From Rhodohalobacter sulfatireducens (lineage in GTDB: Bacteria > Bacteroidota > Rhodothermia > Balneolales > Balneolaceae), in contig NZ_JAKLWS010000016.1 in the NCBI RefSeq assembly GCF_022012475.1, positions 1 through 64,000 on the forward strand: DNA of 64,000 nucleotides, read 5' to 3'. The position numbers and the translations under genes are program-made. Every line of letters begins with the position of its first letter. The stretch's first letter is position 1. Shown here in pieces: positions 44,404 to 53,169 of the stretch. Below the pieces are notes generated by a model that was not told where the DNA came from, ran no database searches, and saw only the letters and a list, made by a program, of their open reading frames with translations.

Positions 44404-46674
44404 GTGACAGAATCAGGCTCAGTTCCAAAGAAAAAATTCGGTACATTTTTAGGAGTTTTCCTTCCCAGTGTTCTCACCGTACTGGGGCTGATCATGTATC
44501 TCCGGTTTGGTTGGGTGGTTGGAAACCTGGGCTTACCCTTAACCATTGTTACGGTTCTTCTCGCGAATGTCATTACATTTATTACCGGTCTGAGCGCCGC
44601 AGCGATTGCTACCAATATCAAAGTTGGAGTCGGCGGTGTGTACTACTTGATCTCAAGAAGTTTGGGACTGGAAACAGGCGGAGCGATCGGGATTGCATTT
44701 TATATCAGCCGTACGCTCAGTATCACATTTTATGCATTCGGCCTTTCTGAGTCGATTCTGATATTCTGGCCGGTGGAAACATGGGGTGCAATGCCGGGCT
44801 ACGCCATCTCGGTTTTTACTGCCGGAATTATCATACTCATTACGTTTGCATCCGGGAAAAGTGCCGAACTGGTATTGAAGTTCCAGGTACCTATGCTGAT
44901 CTTGGTTGTTCTATCCATTCTCTCGCTGATAGCCGGAGTATTCATGGGAGATTTGCGCATGCCGGAGTGGACTCCTGCGTATCGAACAGTAGCCCCGGAG
45001 GGTGGATTTTGGATAATATTTGCCGTGTTTTTTCCTGGGGTTACAGGATTTCTTGCCGGAATCGCGATGAGCGGGGATCTGAAAACGCCCGGTAAATCGA
45101 TCAAGAATGGAACCATCAATTCGGTAATAACCGGTACGCTGGTCTATCTTCTCATACCCATTTTGATCTCTATAACAGCACTCCTGCCGTTTGATGACAT
45201 TGCACAGGAAACATTCGGTCTTCGAACATGGACAGAGGCGGCTTTTCTTGGTGGTGTTTTCATCTACCCGGCTGCCTGGGGAGCCATTCTATCTTCGGCT
45301 ATCGGCAGTGTGTTAAGCGGGCCGCGTGTGTTGCAGTCCCTCTCGATGGATGGTCTCGCCCCGAAATTTTTATCGCGTTTATCGAAAACCGGTCAGCCTA
45401 CCATCGCTACCTGGTTTACGGGCGGAATAGCGCTGGCCGCCGTGGCTTTGGGAGATCTGAATACAGTAGCCAAATTTGTAACGGTTCTGTTCCTGACCCT
45501 TTATGTGGTGATTAATGTAGTTGCGGCGATCGAAAAACTGGTTGCCGAACCGTCGTACCGGCCGGCTGTGGATATCCCCTGGTATTGGTCACTAATCGGC
45601 GCATTTGGGGCATTATATGTTATGTACCTGATCAGCCCGGTCGCACTTGTGGCAGCACTGGGCCTGGAATTTGTATGCTATCTCTATTTCCAAAAGAAAG
45701 CGATTGAGCAGCAATGGGGCGATGTAAATGTTGGAATGTGGATGAAGGTTGCACGTTTCTCACTTTTGAGGATGAACAAGCACCGGGTGACATCGCGGAA
45801 CTGGCGGCCGATTATCCTGCTTTTTGCAAAAAATATAAACGACCGGATCGAACTGGTGAACCTTGCAGCCGCCTTTGGGCAAAATCGCGGGATTTTTACC
45901 ATCTCAAAGTTATTGTTCTCAGATGAAGCCCCATCACTCAGCGAACAGGAAAATTTAAAAGAGGAGATGGTGAATGAGGTCCGAAATCACGAACTGGAAG
46001 CATTTTGTGAAGTGAATGTAGTGGACTCATTAAAGCAGGGGATCCTGGAGGTATCAAAAGGCCACGGGATTGCAGGGTTAAAAACGAATACCGTGATGTT
46101 TGGATGGTCTGAAAATGAAGATGCGAATGTCAACCAGTTAAAGATTATTCGACAGCTTGCATCAGAGGGAAAGAATATAGTTCTGGCCAAGTTTAACGAT
46201 CATAAAGCGTGGAAAGAAAAAAATCATCAGAGAATTGATATCTGGTGGGGCGGGCGAGATAACAATGGCGACCTGATGCTTATTCTTGCTTATATGCTGA
46301 AACTGAATAAAGAATGGGAGAAAGCGGAAATCAACATCCATGCCGTTGTCAATAACTCTATTGAGGGAGACAATTTGTACAAAGGAATTCGGGAATCACT
46401 CGATGAAGATCGAATTAAAGCGTCTGTGGATATTCTGATCAATAAAAAAGGCCGCAGATTTCCCGATCTGTTAAAAGAGAAAAGTGACGGTGCGGATATT
46501 GTCTTCTTAGGATTGAAGGAGACAGAAAAAGGAAAAGAGAGACAGCACATTGCCAAGATTAAAGAGCTGGCAGAAATTGGAAAAGTTGTAGTTTTTGCAG
46601 AGAACAACAGTATGGATGACACAATGCCGATCCTTTTGGAAAAATCCGGTGTCGATTGGGATTCGGAGGGTTGA
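44404..46674 (+). CDS. Cation-chloride cotransporter family permease (SLC12-like)
   Basis: 756 aa, beginning at a GTG (44404). The N-terminal ~430 residues form about twelve membrane helices of the APC fold. LPSVLTVLGLIMYLRFGWVVGN (quoted start LPSVLTVLGLIMYLRFGW), the VGVGGVYYLISRSLGLETGG segment and MSGDLKTPGKSIKNGT are hallmarks of bacterial Na-K-Cl cotransporter-like proteins. The last ~320 residues are a cytoplasmic domain of the SLC12 C-terminal type. It would move cations with chloride, or an amino-acid-like substrate, across the inner membrane. It is divergent from the DUF2283 gene. Confidence 0.9.
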   Translation: MTESGSVPKKKFGTFLGVFLPSVLTVLGLIMYLRFGWVVGNLGLPLTIVTVLLANVITFITGLSAAAIATNIKVGVGGVYYLISRSLGLETGGAIGIAFYISRTLSITFYAFGLSESILIFWPVETWGAMPGYAISVFTAGIIILITFASGKSAELVLKFQVPMLILVVLSILSLIAGVFMGDLRMPEWTPAYRTVAPEGGFWIIFAVFFPGVTGFLAGIAMSGDLKTPGKSIKNGTINSVITGTLVYLLIPILISITALLPFDDIAQETFGLRTWTEAAFLGGVFIYPAAWGAILSSAIGSVLSGPRVLQSLSMDGLAPKFLSRLSKTGQPTIATWFTGGIALAAVALGDLNTVAKFVTVLFLTLYVVINVVAAIEKLVAEPSYRPAVDIPWYWSLIGAFGALYVMYLISPVALVAALGLEFVCYLYFQKKAIEQQWGDVNVGMWMKVARFSLLRMNKHRVTSRNWRPIILLFAKNINDRIELVNLAAAFGQNRGIFTISKLLFSDEAPSLSEQENLKEEMVNEVRNHELEAFCEVNVVDSLKQGILEVSKGHGIAGLKTNTVMFGWSENEDANVNQLKIIRQLASEGKNIVLAKFNDHKAWKEKNHQRIDIWWGGRDNNGDLMLILAYMLKLNKEWEKAEINIHAVVNNSIEGDNLYKGIRESLDEDRIKASVDILINKKGRRFPDLLKEKSDGADIVFLGLKETEKGKERQHIAKIKELAEIGKVVVFAENNSMDDTMPILLEKSGVDWDSEG

Positions 46675-46753
46675 GTCCATAGAGAGTAATCTCAGGTGTT
46701 TCGCCAAATAATTTGAATTCACTCCTCGTCTTAGCGCATACATGACTTCTCAT

Positions 46754-47464
46754 TTAAATGAAATGCTTCTTCACAAAAAGCCGGCTCAGCCAAATCATCA
46801 AACCGCCAAAATAGAAAACAGTGATAATGGCAAAAAATGCATATGAAGTACCTTCAGTGACGTTTACAATACTCTGAAAAATCCAGTGGGTGGGTAGTAA
46901 TCCAAAGAGATGGACAACATTCTCGGGAACAAAGAATGCAGCGAAGGGAAGAAGTACAATCATATTGAATGCTTTGATGTATATCATTCCCTGCATCCGG
47001 TTATCAACAACCGAGTTGATACCGAGGACATAAACCGGTACAACCATCGCTGCAAGTGCTGAAATCATTATGTTTGTACTTAAGCCAATCTCATAAAAGG
47101 GCTGAAGGGCGATCAGTCCCACATTGAAAAGGACAGTGATCAGATATGGAAAGATAAACCTGGATAGAAGAAACTGGTTTTCTGTGATTGGCGTAATTCC
47201 ATAAAGGATTGAAACTCCGGTCTCTTTTTCCTCTATCAAAACCATGCTGTTGATGAAACAAAACATCTGTGTGTTTTCAATCACGCCGAGTACCAGAAAG
47301 AGTGGGAGATAGGGTACAAGTACGTCATAGCGATCTACCAGGCCGGGCAGAAACCAGATCATCAATCCGTAAAGTAAAATCGGTAGGAAAATAAACGAAT
47401 AGAGTGAGGGATCCCGAAAGATCAGTTTAAAGTCAGTGACCGCTAATTTGAAGATTTTATTCAT
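46754..47464 (-). CDS. ABC-2 type permease subunit 2
   Basis: 236 aa. The frame is open upstream, but the ATG at 47464 gives a 4-bp overlap with the stop of the previous gene and begins a normal cytoplasmic helix followed by six membrane helices (first SLYSFIFLPILLYGLMIWFL region). The charged VLIEEKETGVSILYGI segment between helices two and three is typical of ABC-2 exporters. It pairs with the upstream permease and ATPase as one exporter. Confidence 0.85.
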   Translation of the reverse strand: MNKIFKLAVTDFKLIFRDPSLYSFIFLPILLYGLMIWFLPGLVDRYDVLVPYLPLFLVLGVIENTQMFCFINSMVLIEEKETGVSILYGITPITENQFLLSRFIFPYLITVLFNVGLIALQPFYEIGLSTNIMISALAAMVVPVYVLGINSVVDNRMQGMIYIKAFNMIVLLPFAAFFVPENVVHLFGLLPTHWIFQSIVNVTEGTSYAFFAIITVFYFGGLMIWLSRLFVKKHFI

Positions 47465-48168
47465 GACTGTTGATGGATAATTTTTGAGGTAAAGAACCGA
47501 TAGGAACCGACATAAAAGATCGGAATCCAGATTAATAGAGAGAGGATAGAAACCCACGAGAGGTTAATGTTCGGGTTTAGAGAATCAGCAATCAGGTTTA
47601 AACCTCCCTGAATAGGAAATAGTTGGATGATGAAACCAAGATCAATTCCATTTAAATAGTGGAGCAGCGGTAGATTTACAATCGGCAGAAATACGGGGAA
47701 TGACAGTAATGCGAATTTTAGAAAATCGTCGCTATATGCAAGTACCATAATTCCTAGCAAGACAGCAAGTATGGAGATGCCTAAAGCTCCAATACTAAAT
47801 GCTACAAAATTAAAGGCAAATCCTTTTATGGAGATCACAAGACCTAACGAACAAAACAGGCCGATGACTGATAACGCTAACGTTTTGGAGAGGATATAGT
47901 GGTGTGTCTTAACCGGAGTAACAAAAATTGCCGGCAAAATTTGGTGCTTCATCTCCGTATAAATTGCCAGGGCAATAAAAAAGTAACCGATAACGGTCGG
48001 GTCGTTCAAGATTAGAGATACCAGCACTTTATCGATATAAGTAGATGAGCGCAGGAAGAATAGAAGAAGTCCATATATCAGTGTTACGATGATACTAATA
48101 CTGATGATGTTGTTCTTTTGCAGTAAAATAAACTGCCACTTGAGCTGTTTTGCCAGTGTTTTCATCAA
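47461..48168 (-). CDS. ABC-2 type permease subunit 1
   Basis: 235 aa with six hydrophobic helices and the ABC-2 permease layout: an N-terminal amphipathic lead (LAKQLKWQFILLQKNN), then helices separated by a cytoplasmic YTEMKHQILPAIFVTPVKTH coupling segment. It overlaps the ATPase gene by 4 bp upstream and the second permease by 4 bp downstream. The ATPase presumably serves a heterodimeric membrane part. Substrate unknown. Confidence 0.84.
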   Translation of the reverse strand: MMKTLAKQLKWQFILLQKNNIISISIIVTLIYGLLLFFLRSSTYIDKVLVSLILNDPTVIGYFFIALAIYTEMKHQILPAIFVTPVKTHHYILSKTLALSVIGLFCSLGLVISIKGFAFNFVAFSIGALGISILAVLLGIMVLAYSDDFLKFALLSFPVFLPIVNLPLLHYLNGIDLGFIIQLFPIQGGLNLIADSLNPNINLSWVSILSLLIWIPIFYVGSYRFFTSKIIHQQS

Positions 48169-49013
48169 GTCAGTGTTTTACCCGTTACGTTTATAAATAC
48201 CTCATCCAAAGTGGCCTCCATTGTATGAATTCGGCTCACTGCACCTTTCTTCAGAAACCCAATGAATTCCGGGTTATTTCCCAGGTCTGAAATTGAAAAC
48301 TCTTGGGATTGACCATCTTTCAATTCTACTCTTACCGCTTCTTTTCCATACTGAGATTTCAGTGTCTCTGGTGAATCAGTGATCCGCAGTTCGCCTTCTA
48401 CGATAAATGCCACGCGATCGCAGAGTTCATCGGCGGTATGCATGCTGTGAGTGGTAATAAAAATTGTCTTTCCTCTTTCTTGTAGATCGCTAATGTGATT
48501 TCGGATCATCTGTGCGTTTACTGGATCGAGGCCCGCAGTCGGTTCATCAAAAAATAGAATATCCGGATCATGCTGAATGGCGCGGATAAAATTCAACCTC
48601 ATTTTCATACCTTTTGAATAGGTCTCTACCGGCTTGCTGATGGCATCTTGAAGCCCCACCATCTCAAAAAGATCGGTTCTATCTCTTTGTTTTCCAATCG
48701 GATAAAATGAACCAAACAGATCAAGGTTTTCGAGCCCGGTCAATTTCTGATAGTGATTCGGCAGCTCAAATCCCACGCCTATTTTTTCAAAGTAGGCGAG
48801 ATCCCAATCATTCAAATCCTTCCCGTCGATTTTTACTTCGCCCGAGTAGTTTGAAAGTGTTTTATAGAGTACTTTTTGAGCCGTGCTTTTTCCCGCTCCC
48901 GAGGGTCCCAAAAATCCGAACAGTTCTCCCTGTTTGATCTCAAAACTAATCCCCTTCAGCGTCAAAGACTCATTTTTAGGATATTGAAATTTCAGGTTAT
49001 TGACGAGTATCAT
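48165..49013 (-). CDS. ABC transporter ATP-binding protein
   Basis: 282 aa nucleotide-binding subunit. Walker A is GPSGAGKST (residues ~36-44), the signature is YSKGMKMRL (an LSGGQ variant typical of drug or peptide exporters), and Walker B reads ILFFDEPTAGLD. The C-terminal ~70 residues form the accessory domain usual in CcmA-like exporter ATPases. It overlaps the TetR gene and the permease by 4 bp each. Together the four genes are an exporter under its own repressor. Confidence 0.94.
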   Translation of the reverse strand: MILVNNLKFQYPKNESLTLKGISFEIKQGELFGFLGPSGAGKSTAQKVLYKTLSNYSGEVKIDGKDLNDWDLAYFEKIGVGFELPNHYQKLTGLENLDLFGSFYPIGKQRDRTDLFEMVGLQDAISKPVETYSKGMKMRLNFIRAIQHDPDILFFDEPTAGLDPVNAQMIRNHISDLQERGKTIFITTHSMHTADELCDRVAFIVEGELRITDSPETLKSQYGKEAVRVELKDGQSQEFSISDLGNNPEFIGFLKKGAVSRIHTMEATLDEVFINVTGKTLT

Positions 49014-49675
49014 GTTGACTCCTTGTCCAGCGCTCGTTGTAATATTTTGATATAATTATCCACCGTTTCCATCAGTTGATCCACCTTTCCTTCGTACACC
49101 GGTTTTCCTTTTTTAATACTTTCTTTTGGGTTGATATGGCCGGTAACCTCCATCTGTTCATTAATCGCTCTCCCATTTTTATAGAGGATAAACCCGATCG
49201 TTTTAATAGGAATATCATCGCGGAAAAGTCCTAATTCAACTTCATGTTTGGCCATCTGTTCAAACCCTGCAATGATGTTCGTTAACATCTCGTCATACAG
49301 TCCTTTCACGGAAGGGGAGTTGAGGTTATCTGCCAGACTGTGCAGAAAATGACTCTCCAGCGGGTTTTCGAGATCGAATTTTACTCCTTCTGAATAAAGC
49401 GAGCGAAAGTATCCCCAAAAGTCATTGAAGTTTTCACGTTTCAACTGACCGACATATTTCATCTTTACAGCCGAGCACTCCTCAATGAGATAAGTAAAAA
49501 GATCTAATTTGTCATCGAAATACTGGTACACGCTTCCTTTAGCAATTCCAAGCGATTTCACAACTGAACTGAGAGAAGCTTTATCGTACGGATGAATCGC
49601 AAATTCCCTTAGAAATGCATTTGTGATCTTCTCTTTCTTTTCTTCAGGCAGATTATGGAAGGTATCTTTTGGCAT
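49010..49675 (-). CDS. TetR/AcrR family transcriptional regulator
   Basis: 221 aa. The N-terminal helix-turn-helix (residues ~15-60) reads ITNAFLREFAIHPYDKASL, then SSVVKSLGIAKGSVYQYFDDK. The C-terminal part is the ligand-binding domain. As the first gene of the exporter operon with 4-bp overlap to the ATPase gene, it is likely the repressor of the operon. Two perfect TGACT-4-AGTCA palindromes stand 17-62 bp upstream and are good candidates for its operators. Confidence 0.94.
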   Translation of the reverse strand: MPKDTFHNLPEEKKEKITNAFLREFAIHPYDKASLSSVVKSLGIAKGSVYQYFDDKLDLFTYLIEECSAVKMKYVGQLKRENFNDFWGYFRSLYSEGVKFDLENPLESHFLHSLADNLNSPSVKGLYDEMLTNIIAGFEQMAKHEVELGLFRDDIPIKTIGFILYKNGRAINEQMEVTGHINPKESIKKGKPVYEGKVDQLMETVDNYIKILQRALDKEST

Positions 49676-49691
49676 CGCAATATGATTGATG

Positions 49692-49737
49692 TGACTACCC
49701 AGTCATATTATGGAATTCGAATGTGACTCGCCAGTCA
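49692..49737. promoter_or_regulatory. Pair of operator palindromes upstream of the TetR gene
   Basis: TGACT-ACCC-AGTCA (49692-49705) and TGACT-CGCC-AGTCA (49724-49737) share identical half-sites and a 4-bp spacer. Their centres are 32 bp apart, about three helical turns. They lie directly upstream of the TetR start (49675), where an autorepressor would bind. Confidence 0.8.
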
Positions 49738-49862
49738 AAAATTAATTTAATGAAAGATTTTATGCACAGGCATTCATCAGTAAACAAAGATCTTTGAATT
49801 GAATTTATCGGAAGTCATTCAAATTCTTGATAAATTAAATTTATAAGTATGGAGAGTATGTG

Positions 49863-50453
49863 ATGAAAAAAGAGAATGATGTAATAAGAAAGATATTTAA
49901 ACGAAATCTGTGTTTGGCATTCCTTTTAATCATTTTGTCTTTTCAATTAGCAGAGGCCCAAATTGAAGGAATTTCTGAGGGTGATCGCGTAAAGGTTACT
50001 GCTCCTTCAGTTAAATCGGGAAATATCAAAGGTGCTATAATCACCCTGGAAGATTCGTTTTTAACGGTCTCGGAAAAGGATACAACATTTACTATTTCCT
50101 ATGAAAGTATCCGAAGATTACAAGTATCTGAAGGCGAAAAATTAGCAATCGGTAAGGGAGCGCTTATTGGGGGATTGAGTGGTGCACTAACCGTTGGTAT
50201 GATTAGTTTGGCAACGAACGAAACCTGTGATGAAGATGAATGGTGTATAATTGAATTCACAAATGCCGAAGCTTTTGGAATCGGAGCTTTAATTGGAGGA
50301 TTAGGAGGAATGGCAGCCGGAGCATTGATCGGTGCATTTATTACTATCGATCGATGGGAAAAAGTACCGGTTACTTTATCCATGAATTCTTATCAATCAA
50401 GGTATCAGTTAACTGAAAACCGATCTATCCTGACCATACAATTTATTTTTTGA
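49863..50453 (+). CDS. Exported or membrane protein with glycine-zipper helices, copy 1
   Basis: 196 aa from the ATG at 49863 (a GTG sits 3 bp upstream). An N-terminal signal or anchor (NLCLAFLLIILSFQLAEAQ) is followed by a small beta-rich domain (GDRVKVTAPSV, LTVSEKDTTFTISYESI). Two Gly/Ala-rich segments (GALIGGLSGALTVG and GALIGGLGGMAAGALIG) look like membrane-inserting glycine zippers. A Cys pair (CDEDEWC) lies between them. It is clearly paralogous to the protein at 58044. I know no function for the family. Confidence 0.72.
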   Translation: MKKENDVIRKIFKRNLCLAFLLIILSFQLAEAQIEGISEGDRVKVTAPSVKSGNIKGAIITLEDSFLTVSEKDTTFTISYESIRRLQVSEGEKLAIGKGALIGGLSGALTVGMISLATNETCDEDEWCIIEFTNAEAFGIGALIGGLGGMAAGALIGAFITIDRWEKVPVTLSMNSYQSRYQLTENRSILTIQFIF

Positions 50454-50576
50454 TAATGATTATTCTGTGAGCATTATTTGTAATTGCTTTTTTAGAGTGT
50501 ACAGAATAAAATTGGTTCAGAAAGTAGTGAAAGAAGATATAATTAACTCTGTGTCTCCCCGGCTAATCGGTTCATT

Positions 50577-52379
50577 CTAAAATCTCATATTCAACTGACT
50601 ATCCGCATCCAGGTCGCGGAACTGGAGCTCATAGAGATGGCTGTACAGACCTTTTTGTTCGATTAGTTCGAGGTGTGTTCCCTCCTCTACAATTTCACCT
50701 TCATCTAAAACAAGAATGCGGTTTGCATGTTGAACGGTGGAGAGCCGGTGCGCAATCACAAATGTGGTTCGGTTTTGCATCAGGCGGTAGAGCGCTTCCT
50801 GGACCTGGGCTTCCGATTCTGAGTCAAGGGAAGAGGTCGCTTCATCCAGTAAAAGAATCGCCGGGTTTTTGAGGATAGCCCGCGCAATGGCCAGCCTTTG
50901 CCGCTGACCGCCACTCAGTTTTACACCTCGTTCGCCAATGGGTGTATCATATCCATGTTCTGTCTCGAGAATAAACTCATGAGCATTGGCATCTTTTGCA
51001 GCCCGGATCACTTCCTCATCCGTAGCATCCAGTTTACCATAAAGAATATTGTCTTTAATGCTGGTTCCAAACAGGTGAATCTCCTGCGGAACAATAGAGA
51101 TCTTTTCACGGAGTGATTTTACCTTTAAGTCTCGAATATCCTGTCCGTCGATCAGGATTGAACCATCCTGGGGATCATAAAATCGCGGGAGCAAATTCAG
51201 GAGTGTAGTTTTTCCTGCGCCACTGGGGCCAACGAGTGCAATCGTTTCACCTGCTTTTCCTTCAAAAGAGATTCCTTTCAGCACATCTCGTCCGTCTTCA
51301 TAAGCAAAATGGAGATTTTCAAGCGTAACCTGGCCTTTTACATTTTTCAGTGGCTTGGCTCCTGGTGAATCTTCTATTTCAGGAGTTTCATCCAACAGTT
51401 CAAAAATCCGTTCTGATGCACCCGCTGCTGAGTTTACTGCTGTATAAAGCCGAGAGGATTGGTTGATGGATCGTGAGATATTCAATGCATAGATGATGAA
51501 AGCTACCAGATCACCGGCGGTTAATCGTCCCGCGAGAACTTCCTGCCCGCCATACCAAAAGATGATAACCAATGTTGTCATAAACATGATTCCAACACCG
51601 GACCAAAAAAGCTGTGTGAGTACCACTTTTCGGCGAGCCGTTTTAAACAGTTTCTCGACGGCAGTTTGATATCGATCCACTTCGTAATCTTCGCGAACAA
51701 AAGCTTTTACCAGTCGAACCGCACTAAGGGCATCCTCAGCCACCGCTGTTGAATCAGCCAGTTCATCCTGGATCCCCCGGGAGAGTTCACGGATCTTTTT
51801 ACCGAAATATCGCGTAGCGATAGTAACAACCGGAACCGTCAGGAAGATCACGGAACTGAGGCGCCAGTTAAGCATAATCATCAGCGAAACTGAACCGATC
51901 AGGGAAAATGTAATGGTAAGAAGTTGGGGCAGGGAATCGGTTAAAGCGGTTCGGATTGATCCCACATCATTCGTTAGGCGTGACGTGATTTCGCCCAAAC
52001 GCCGTTCTGCAAAAAACCGAAATCCTAACCGGTGCAGGTGCTGATAGACTTTCTTCCGAAGATCGGTGATCACCCTTTCGCCAACCCACTCAAGGTGATA
52101 ATTGCCGGTAAAAGAAAAGACAGCTTGAAGGATGAATAAGAAGAAGAGCCCAATAGCGAGCAAGTTCAGTAAATCGGCATCCCCGGATTCAAAAACGGCA
52201 TCCAGCAGTTCACGTAGTCCCAGCGGTACGGTCAGCCAAATTGCAGAGGCGATAATGGTCGCCACTGTAGCTGCATAAAACCGGAAGCGGTAGGGTTTGC
52301 TTAGATCAAATATTTCCATCAAAGTCGTCCAGAGTGACTTGATGGATCGCTGTTGTACTTCTTTTTCTTCTTCTGGCAT
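50577..52379 (-). CDS. ABC exporter, fused permease/ATPase (MsbA-like)
   Basis: 600 aa half-transporter. Residues ~30-330 form the six-helix ABC exporter membrane domain; residues ~360-590 the ATPase. Walker A is GPSGAGKTT, the signature LSGGQRQRL, Walker B ILLLDEATSSLD, and the switch His is in VIAHRLSTV. Such proteins move lipids or drugs out as homodimers. It is a single gene, with the MsbA/LmrA-like order and length. The natural substrate cannot be assigned from sequence. Confidence 0.93.
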   Translation of the reverse strand: MPEEEKEVQQRSIKSLWTTLMEIFDLSKPYRFRFYAATVATIIASAIWLTVPLGLRELLDAVFESGDADLLNLLAIGLFFLFILQAVFSFTGNYHLEWVGERVITDLRKKVYQHLHRLGFRFFAERRLGEITSRLTNDVGSIRTALTDSLPQLLTITFSLIGSVSLMIMLNWRLSSVIFLTVPVVTIATRYFGKKIRELSRGIQDELADSTAVAEDALSAVRLVKAFVREDYEVDRYQTAVEKLFKTARRKVVLTQLFWSGVGIMFMTTLVIIFWYGGQEVLAGRLTAGDLVAFIIYALNISRSINQSSRLYTAVNSAAGASERIFELLDETPEIEDSPGAKPLKNVKGQVTLENLHFAYEDGRDVLKGISFEGKAGETIALVGPSGAGKTTLLNLLPRFYDPQDGSILIDGQDIRDLKVKSLREKISIVPQEIHLFGTSIKDNILYGKLDATDEEVIRAAKDANAHEFILETEHGYDTPIGERGVKLSGGQRQRLAIARAILKNPAILLLDEATSSLDSESEAQVQEALYRLMQNRTTFVIAHRLSTVQHANRILVLDEGEIVEEGTHLELIEQKGLYSHLYELQFRDLDADSQLNMRF

Positions 52380-52409
52380 TGAATAAAATTATGGATTCTT
52401 GTAAAAGGG

Positions 52410-52544
52410 GATGGCGCAAGCGTCATCGCTCGTGGCACTTTAACTCGGGAGTGTTCTCAATGTCTATGACTAGCGCAAGTTTGTAACTTGTGCGATGAAG
52501 ATCCAATTTGCAAACTTGAACCAGTTATTGACGCTTACGCCATC
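52410..52544. repeat. Nested inverted repeat between ABC exporter and NfeD genes
   Basis: Outer arms GATGGCGCAAGCGTC (52410-52424) and GACGCTTACGCCATC (52530-52544) match in 14 of 15 positions. Inside is a hairpin GCGCAAGTT-TGT-AACTTGTGC (52473-52493), with a further GCAAACTTG near 52510. The genes on either side diverge, so it may also overlap their promoters. Confidence 0.7.
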
Positions 52545-52670
52545 TCAATGTCTCAGGTTTTCAATTTTAATTATTCAAACCATTATGTTACAAATTTAAT
52601 GCCAACAAGTTGAGATTTTTTGCGTTCAATTCATTATCTATCAGAAATAAAAAACGAATCTACTCAAGGT

Positions 52671-53168
52671 ATGGATGGGGAACTCATCACGTGGATATTT
52701 TTAGTTGGCGGAATTCTACTTATGCTGCTTGAGGCGTTGATTCCGGGAGGCGTTACGTTCATCCTGGGATTCAGCGGGTTGGGTGTGGGTATACTCCGGT
52801 ATCTCGGTTTTTTGGAGGATCCGTTTACTGCCACATTTACATGGCTGTTCTCCTCCATGGCGTTAACAATTCTGATTCGGCCTTTTATCAAAAAGTATTT
52901 CCCGGGGGAAACGTCTTTCAAGTTCGCTGATGAAGATTACGAGGCGATGGATCAAATTGTGGATGTAGTTGAACCGATCAACGAGTTTGACAACAATGGA
53001 CGTATCCGATACCAGGGAATTTCATGGCAGGCAAGATCTATGGAAGGTAAGATTCCGACAGGTACAAAAGTTCGAATCAAGTATAGGGAAAATACAACTT
53101 GGATTGTGGAGCCGGTAGATTCGCTCGAACCCCAAAAAACTCAACTTAAAAATAAAAACAGGAATTAA
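52671..53168 (+). CDS. NfeD family membrane protein
   Basis: 165 aa from the ATG at 52671; a TTG at 52620 in frame would add 17 residues without hydrophobic character. Three membrane helices (ITWIFLVGGILLMLLEALI and two more, to about residue 82) precede a soluble OB-fold domain (residues ~100-160: YQGISWQARSMEGKIPTGTKVRI). This is the short NfeD form without the protease part. NfeD proteins partner SPFH/stomatin proteins, two of which follow after 1 and 2 bp. Confidence 0.88.
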   Translation: MDGELITWIFLVGGILLMLLEALIPGGVTFILGFSGLGVGILRYLGFLEDPFTATFTWLFSSMALTILIRPFIKKYFPGETSFKFADEDYEAMDQIVDVVEPINEFDNNGRIRYQGISWQARSMEGKIPTGTKVRIKYRENTTWIVEPVDSLEPQKTQLKNKNRN

Positions 53169-53169
53169 T

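Noticed and set aside
44214-44621. Upstream extension of the DUF2283 frame
   Set aside because: It overlaps the cotransporter gene on the other strand and the DUF2283 domain starts exactly at the later ATG (44213).
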